Origin: Pseudoclavibacter terrae | GTDB lineage: Bacteria; Actinomycetota; Actinomycetes; Actinomycetales; Microbacteriaceae | Length of the DNA: 64,000 nt | NCBI RefSeq assembly: GCF_008831075.1 | Contig: NZ_WBJX01000001.1 | Location: forward strand, 124,001 to 188,000 | Direction of reading: 5' to 3' | Part shown: positions 60,412-64,000 of the stretch, in pieces | How the letters are laid out: each line of letters opens with the position of its first letter | Position numbering within the stretch: position 1 is the first letter of the stretch | Program-made: the position numbers and the translations under genes | Notes under the pieces: generated by a model | What the model saw: only the letters and a program-made list of their open reading frames with translations | Told to the model about the DNA's origin: nothing | Database searches by the model: none

Positions 60412-60482
60412 CAGCTTCCGGGACCAGACCGGTGCAGGCGCACGTTTCGGGCATGTGCTTGAGGTCTCGTCCCGGAAGCTGG
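60411..60482. repeat. Long inverted repeat at the SDR break point
   Basis: Positions 60411-60430 pair with 60463-60482 over 19 of 20 bases, with a 32-base loop that contains smaller complementary parts. It lies downstream of the aldo/keto reductase gene (minus strand) and abuts the truncated end of the SDR remnant. It could be a terminator or the trace of a small inserted element. Confidence 0.75.
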
Positions 60483-60537
60483 ACCCCCGCGGAGGAGCCA
60501 GCGCCGCGACCCGGGTTCAGACGCGCCCCGCCGCCGA

Positions 60538-61422
60538 TCAGGCCTCGGGGATGGGCATGCCGTAGGCCTCGAGCGTCAGCGACTCGGGCTCGGGCCCGCG
60601 GCGCACCGCCTTGTCGAGCGCATCGATCTGGGCGACCTCGTCGGCGGTGAGCTCGAAGTCGAAGATGTCGAAGTTCTCGGCGATGCGGTGCGGCTTGACC
60701 GACTTGGGGATCACCGAGCGCCCCTCCTGCACGTGCCAGCGAAGCATGACCCGCGCCGGGCTCTTGCCGTGGGCTTCGGCGATGGCGCCGATGGTCGAGT
60801 CCTCGAGGGTGCTCCCGCCGTTGCCGTCGCGGTAGAACGTGATGCCGCCGATGGGCGACCAGGCCTGGTCGAGGATGCCGTGGCGCGCATCCGCGTCCTG
60901 CACGTCTCGCTGCTGGAAGTAGGGGTGCAGCTCGATCTGGTTGAGGGCTGGCGCGACGTCGGTCGCCTCCAGCAGCGCCGCGAGGTGGTCCGGCATGAAG
61001 TTGCTCACGCCGATCGCGCGCACCTTGCCGTCGGCCAGGAGGCGCTCGAGGGCACGGTAGGCGCCGATCGTCTTCTCCCAGGCGGTCGGGAGCGGCTGGT
61101 GGAGGATCAGGAGGTCGATCTGCTCGACGCCGAGCTTGGCGGCAGACTTCTCGAAGCCGTGAAGGGTCTCGTCGTAGCCGTAGTCGCTGATCCAGATCTT
61201 GGTCTCGATGAAGATCTCGTCGCGGGGGAGCCCGGATGCGGCGATCGCCTGCCCGACTTCCCGCTCGTTCCCGTAGGCGGCCGCCGTGTCGATGTGTCGG
61301 TAGCCGACGCGCAGCGCCTCGGCGACTGCGGCCGCCGTCTCCTCTGGTGCTGACTGGTACACGCCGAATCCGATGGTGGGCAGTTCGACGCCGTTGTTGA
61401 GGGTCAGGTTCGTGGTGCTCAT
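60538..61422 (-). CDS. Aldo/keto reductase
   Basis: The 294-residue TIM-barrel reductase has GVYQSAPEETAAAVAEALRVGYRHIDTAAAYGNE with the catalytic Asp and Tyr, EIFIETKIWI with the catalytic Lys, an HQPLPTAW segment in the place of the catalytic His, and IPKSVKPHRIAENFDIFDFEL for NADPH binding. It reduces aldehydes or ketones; 2,5-diketo-D-gluconate reductases are close in form. The ATG at 61422 is six bases behind TAGCGT, a leaderless start. It is divergent from the sorbitol operon. Confidence 0.92.
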   Translation of the reverse strand: MSTTNLTLNNGVELPTIGFGVYQSAPEETAAAVAEALRVGYRHIDTAAAYGNEREVGQAIAASGLPRDEIFIETKIWISDYGYDETLHGFEKSAAKLGVEQIDLLILHQPLPTAWEKTIGAYRALERLLADGKVRAIGVSNFMPDHLAALLEATDVAPALNQIELHPYFQQRDVQDADARHGILDQAWSPIGGITFYRDGNGGSTLEDSTIGAIAEAHGKSPARVMLRWHVQEGRSVIPKSVKPHRIAENFDIFDFELTADEVAQIDALDKAVRRGPEPESLTLEAYGMPIPEA

Positions 61423-61516
61423 GCCGAAACGCTACGCCGAGCGACCGGTGGGAGACAGGTTCTGTCAGTGCCCGTCAGCTGAATCGAAGTCGTTTCGAAC
61501 AGCCGCAAATCTCCTC

Positions 61517-61591
61517 TTGCGCGAGGGGGCGCTCGTGCCTACACTTTCGGCAGGTGCACAAACGATCAGATCTATTTGCAACTTCGTGCAC
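61517..61591 (+). promoter_or_regulatory. Promoter and GTGCAC operator boxes of the sorbitol PTS operon
   Basis: TTGCGC (61517-61522) and TACACT (61540-61545) form a promoter with a 17-bp spacer. GTGCAC occurs just downstream at 61554-61559 and again at 61586-61591, 32 bp apart, with AT-rich DNA between. This layout suits a SorC- or GutR-type regulator bound over the transcription start. The regulator gene is not in the window. Confidence 0.55.
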
Positions 61592-61613
61592 ACCCCGACA
61601 AAGGAGTCAGAAC

Positions 61614-61706
61614 ATGCGGTCTAAGTCGCCGCTCGCCGCCCTCGCGGCCAGCACCGCCGAGCACAGCTCGGCGAACACGTCGGGAGGGAAGCCGGCATGG
61701 AAGTAA
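61614..61706 (+). CDS. Possible leader peptide ahead of srlA (30 residues)
   Basis: An ATG with an excellent AAGGAG ribosome-binding site seven bases upstream opens a 30-codon frame (starts MRSKSPLAALAAS, ends GGKPAWK) whose stop overlaps the first codons of srlA (61697). It is the first translated frame of the sorbitol operon. It may be a regulatory leader, a coupling device that opens the srlA site, or a small protein. No similarity recognised. Confidence 0.5.
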   Translation: MRSKSPLAALAASTAEHSSANTSGGKPAWK

Positions 61707-62299
61707 TCACCTGGATCGCCGAGAACTTCATCGGCCTCTTCAATGCCTCCGCCGAGAGCCTCATGGGTCTCATCACCGGCATCCTCCCTCTGCTCCTCGT
61801 GCTGCTCACGGCAATGTACGCCGTCACCACGTGGATCGGTGAAGAGCGCGTCACGCGCGCCGTTCGCTGGGCAGGCAAGTACGCGATCACGCGCTACACG
61901 GTCATGCCGATCATCGCCGTGATCATGCTGACCAACCCCATGGCGTACACGTTCGGCCGCTTCCTCCCGGAGCGCTACAAGCCGGCCTTCTACGACTCCG
62001 CGGTGTCCTTCGTGCACCCCGTCACAGCGTTCCTCCCGCACGCCAACGCGGGTGAGCTGTTCGTCTGGACCGGCATCTCCGCAGGAGTCCTCTCCATCGC
62101 GCCCGACAAGTACGCGACCCTCGCCGCCCTCTACTTCATGGTCGGCATCGTCGTCATCTTCATCCGCGGCATAACCACGCAGTGGATCACGAAGGTGCTC
62201 ATCAAGCGCGGCGGCCACGAGGCGACGTTCGCTCGCTTCGACGAGATGTACGCCGAGGGCCACCTCCAGGGCTCCAAGACCGAAGGTGGTGTCCTGTGA
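61697..62299 (+). CDS. srlA: PTS glucitol/sorbitol transporter subunit IIC
   Basis: The 200-residue membrane protein has several hydrophobic helices and matches GutA/SrlA (EIIC of the glucitol PTS): ITWIAENFIGLFNASAESLMGLITGILPLLLVLLTAMYAVTTWIGEERV, AYTFGRFLPERYKPAFYDSAVSFVHP and GRGITTQWITKVLIKRG-like ending. It imports sorbitol with phosphorylation by the EIIB/EIIA partners. A GGGAGGGAAG ribosome-binding site precedes the ATG. Its stop overlaps the GTG of srlE. Confidence 0.93.
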   Translation: MEVITWIAENFIGLFNASAESLMGLITGILPLLLVLLTAMYAVTTWIGEERVTRAVRWAGKYAITRYTVMPIIAVIMLTNPMAYTFGRFLPERYKPAFYDSAVSFVHPVTAFLPHANAGELFVWTGISAGVLSIAPDKYATLAALYFMVGIVVIFIRGITTQWITKVLIKRGGHEATFARFDEMYAEGHLQGSKTEGGVL

Positions 62300-63375
62300 G
62301 CACAGACGCTGACAACACGAACGCAGGCACGGCCGACAACGGCGGAGCAGGAACGGCCGACTACAAGGGCGTCAAGGTCAACCGCGGTCGCGGTGGCTGG
62401 GGCGACGGCCTGACCCTCGTGCCGAACGCCGAGAAGAACATCGTCCTCTCGGTCACGGGCGGCGGCATCCACCCCGTCGCGCAGAAGATCGCGGAGCTCA
62501 CGGGCGCCGAGGCGGTCGACGGCTTCAAGAACAACGTGCCAGACGCGAACGTGCTCTGCGCGGTCATCAACTGCGGCGGCACGGCGCGCATCGGCGTGTA
62601 CCCGAAGAAGCGCATCCCGACCGTCGACGTGTACCCGGGTGAACCAGGCGGCCCGCTCGCCCAGTTCATCACCGAGGACATCTTCGTCTCCGACGTCGCG
62701 CCCCGCGACGTGATCTCGCTCGACGCCGACGCCACCGCGGCGGCCGGCGCTGCCGCCGCGCAGGAGAAGCCGGCGCAGAGCCCCGAGGAGATCGCGGCAA
62801 AGGCCAAGGCGGATGCGCGCGCCAGGGTCGCAGCTCAGGGAAGCGGATTCACGGGCTTCGTCGTGAAGTTCGGCAACGCCATCGGCTACTTCATCAACAC
62901 GCTGCTCTCCTCGGGCCGCCAGGCGATCAAGCTGACGCTCAACACGATCCTGCCGTTCATGGCGTACGTGTCGCTCCTCATCGGAGTCGTCACGTACACG
63001 GGTGCTTCGGACTTCATCGCCAACGCGGTGTCGCCGCTCGCGTCGAACCCGATCGGCCTGATCCTGCTCGGCGTCATCACAGGCCTCCCGTTCCTGTCGC
63101 CGATCCTCGGCCCAGGTGCCGCGATCGCCCAGGTCGTCGGCGTGCTCATGGGCACGCAGATCGCCGCCGGTGCGCTGCCGGTGCAGTACGCGCTGCCGAC
63201 GCTCTTCGCGGTCAACGGCCAGGTCGGCTGCGACTTCATCCCCGTCGGTCTCTCCCTCGGCGAGGCGGAGCCGGAGACGGTCGCGGTCGGTGTTCCCGCC
63301 GTGCTCTTCTCCAGGCAGATCACGTCGCCCCTCGCGGTCGTGCTCGCCTACTTCGCCTCCTTCCTCCTCGTCTAG
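62296..63375 (+). CDS. srlE: PTS glucitol/sorbitol transporter subunit IIBC (EIIB plus membrane domain)
   Basis: The 359-residue protein has a cytosolic EIIB part with the phosphorylated Cys93 in VINCGGTARIGVYPKKRIPTVDVYPGEPGG, an Ala/Glu/Lys linker, and a membrane part of about four helices (LNTILPFMAYVSLLIGVVTY; GLPFLSPILGPGAAIAQVVGVLMG). This is the SrlE/GutE arrangement. The N-terminal 25 residues (Asn/Thr/Gly/Ala-rich) are an extension. It starts with GTG overlapping the srlA stop (GTGA). Confidence 0.93.
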   Translation: MSTDADNTNAGTADNGGAGTADYKGVKVNRGRGGWGDGLTLVPNAEKNIVLSVTGGGIHPVAQKIAELTGAEAVDGFKNNVPDANVLCAVINCGGTARIGVYPKKRIPTVDVYPGEPGGPLAQFITEDIFVSDVAPRDVISLDADATAAAGAAAAQEKPAQSPEEIAAKAKADARARVAAQGSGFTGFVVKFGNAIGYFINTLLSSGRQAIKLTLNTILPFMAYVSLLIGVVTYTGASDFIANAVSPLASNPIGLILLGVITGLPFLSPILGPGAAIAQVVGVLMGTQIAAGALPVQYALPTLFAVNGQVGCDFIPVGLSLGEAEPETVAVGVPAVLFSRQITSPLAVVLAYFASFLLV

Positions 63376-63447
63376 GTGCTGCCGGGCGGGCCGCACGCCG
63401 GCCCGCCCGCGCATCCACTGAACCTGAACCAAGAAAGGGACCACAAC

Positions 63448-63822
63448 GTGTCCACGACCATCTGGCAGTCAGAAATCGCCCGCATCGGACCCGACGCGAA
63501 CGACATGTTCGAGGGCGGCGTCTACATCCTCTTCGGAGAACCCGTGCCGGACGCCCTCGCCGAGGTCAGCCTCGTGCACAAGGGGCACACGGGAGAGTTC
63601 GTGCCCGTTCAGGCGGGCGACGAGTTCGTGATCGGCGACGAGGCCGTGACCGTCACCGCGGTCGGCGACCTCGCCAACCCGAACCTGCAGGAGCTCGGCC
63701 ACGTTGTGCTCTATCTGAACGCGGAAGACACCGCGCTCCTCCCCGGCGCCATCCAGGCGTCCGGCTCCCTCTCCACCCCCACCGAGGGCGCATTCGTCAG
63801 CGTGCGCCGGAACGAGGCCTAG
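63448..63822 (+). CDS. srlB: PTS glucitol/sorbitol transporter subunit IIA
   Basis: The 124-residue cytosolic protein matches EIIA-glucitol (SrlB/GutB): ARIGPDANDMFEGGVYILFGEPVPDALAEVSLVHKGHTG and GDEFVIGDEAVTVTAVGDLANPNLQELGHVVLYLNA. It passes phosphate from HPr to EIIB; the histidine in the SLVHKG region is the likely phosphorylation site. GTG start with an AAAGGGA ribosome-binding site, 72 bp after srlE. Confidence 0.9.
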   Translation: MSTTIWQSEIARIGPDANDMFEGGVYILFGEPVPDALAEVSLVHKGHTGEFVPVQAGDEFVIGDEAVTVTAVGDLANPNLQELGHVVLYLNAEDTALLPGAIQASGSLSTPTEGAFVSVRRNEA

Positions 63823-63825
63823 ATC

Positions 63826-64000
63826 ATGGACTGGAGATTCCCCGCCGTCCTCGTGCTCGCACTCGTCGTGAGCATGCTCATGTCGGTCGTGCAGATGCGC
63901 GCCTACATGCGCCAGGTCAACGAGATCGCGAAGGCCAACGCGGGCAAGAACCTCAACCTCGTGAGCGGACGCGGCAAGGGCGCCTTCCGCGGCGCGATCG
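63826..64000 (+). CDS. gutM: Glucitol operon activator GutM, N-terminal part (cut by window edge)
   Basis: The first 58 residues show one N-terminal hydrophobic helix (FPAVLVLALVVSMLMSVVQMRAYM) followed by NEIAKANAGKNLNLVSGRGKGAFRGAI. This matches the GutM family, small proteins that sit in glucitol PTS operons and activate them in enterobacteria. The ATG is three bases after the srlB stop. The rest lies beyond the window. Confidence 0.8.
   Translation, partial: MDWRFPAVLVLALVVSMLMSVVQMRAYMRQVNEIAKANAGKNLNLVSGRGKGAFRGAI

Overview
The window is high-GC DNA (by eye about 68-70 % G+C, codons mostly ending in G or C) from an actinobacterium, most likely a member of the Microbacteriaceae. Supporting signs are the DUF3151-purA gene pair, a DIP1984-family protein, a DNA polymerase I-like protein of the actinobacterial 3'-5' exonuclease/polymerase type, a CGNR zinc-finger regulator, and many genes whose start codon lies 6-7 nt downstream of a -10 hexamer, so that transcripts would be leaderless. 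The family placement is inference. No tRNA, rRNA, insertion sequence, prophage or CRISPR array was seen. The window looks like ordinary chromosome, densely coded on both strands.

Layout. 0-9.7 kb: end of a LysR/ArgP-type regulator, SRPBCC proteins, a DHCW cupin, a luciferase-like monooxygenase, a polymerase convergent with an OLD/RecF-like ATPase, a succinate-semialdehyde dehydrogenase, and an AAA+ ATPase fused by ATGA overlap to a small lipoprotein gene. 10.2-18.1 kb: a MarR regulator with two palindromes and a one-helix membrane protein, a thioesterase, DUF3151-purA, a hydrolase, DoxX, CYTH-CHAD, SDR and PNPOx genes. 18.1-25.6 kb: a carbohydrate module with a divergent ROK repressor, an RbsA/RbsC/RbsB-type ABC importer, a Gfo/Idh/MocA dehydrogenase and a TIM-barrel isomerase. 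25.7-29.1 kb: Lrp/AsnC and YitT, a 1-kb non-coding region with stacked hairpins, then ohr-deoC. 29.2-31.0 kb: a secreted DUF2599 protein and two lipoproteins that resemble the one at 9.7 kb. 31.2-36.6 kb: GntR plus a CDF metal exporter, chorismate mutase, and PatB-like and MetY-like PLP enzymes. 36.6-46.9 kb: small lipoproteins, a class V aminotransferase-like protein, a ThrE-type exporter, an alcohol dehydrogenase, a Gfo/Idh/MocA protein and a short UvrA. 46.9-53.3 kb: TatA beside a Tat-exported intradiol-dioxygenase-like lipoprotein, then a compact three-gene operon (adenylate-forming ligase, a large barrel-plus-acyltransferase protein, and a frameshifted Acg-like nitroreductase). 53.4-61.4 kb: esterase, membrane protein, FUSC exporter, alcohol dehydrogenase plus cupin, an MmyB-like regulator, an SDR remnant and an aldo/keto reductase. 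61.5-64.0 kb: the start of a glucitol/sorbitol PTS operon (leader ORF, srlA, srlE, srlB, gutM).

The most unusual material is of three kinds. First, a family of small lipoproteins with a shared C-x(4-5)-CVEA-x3-DQ core occurs at two loci, once coupled to an AAA+ ATPase and once downstream of a secreted DUF2599 protein. Second, the ligase/acyltransferase/nitroreductase operon at 48.4-53.3 kb looks like a small biosynthetic or modification system of unknown product, with its last gene broken at a C6 run. Third, many intergenic gaps carry their own locally unique palindrome or tandem-repeat family, most elaborately at 58.16-59.73 kb.
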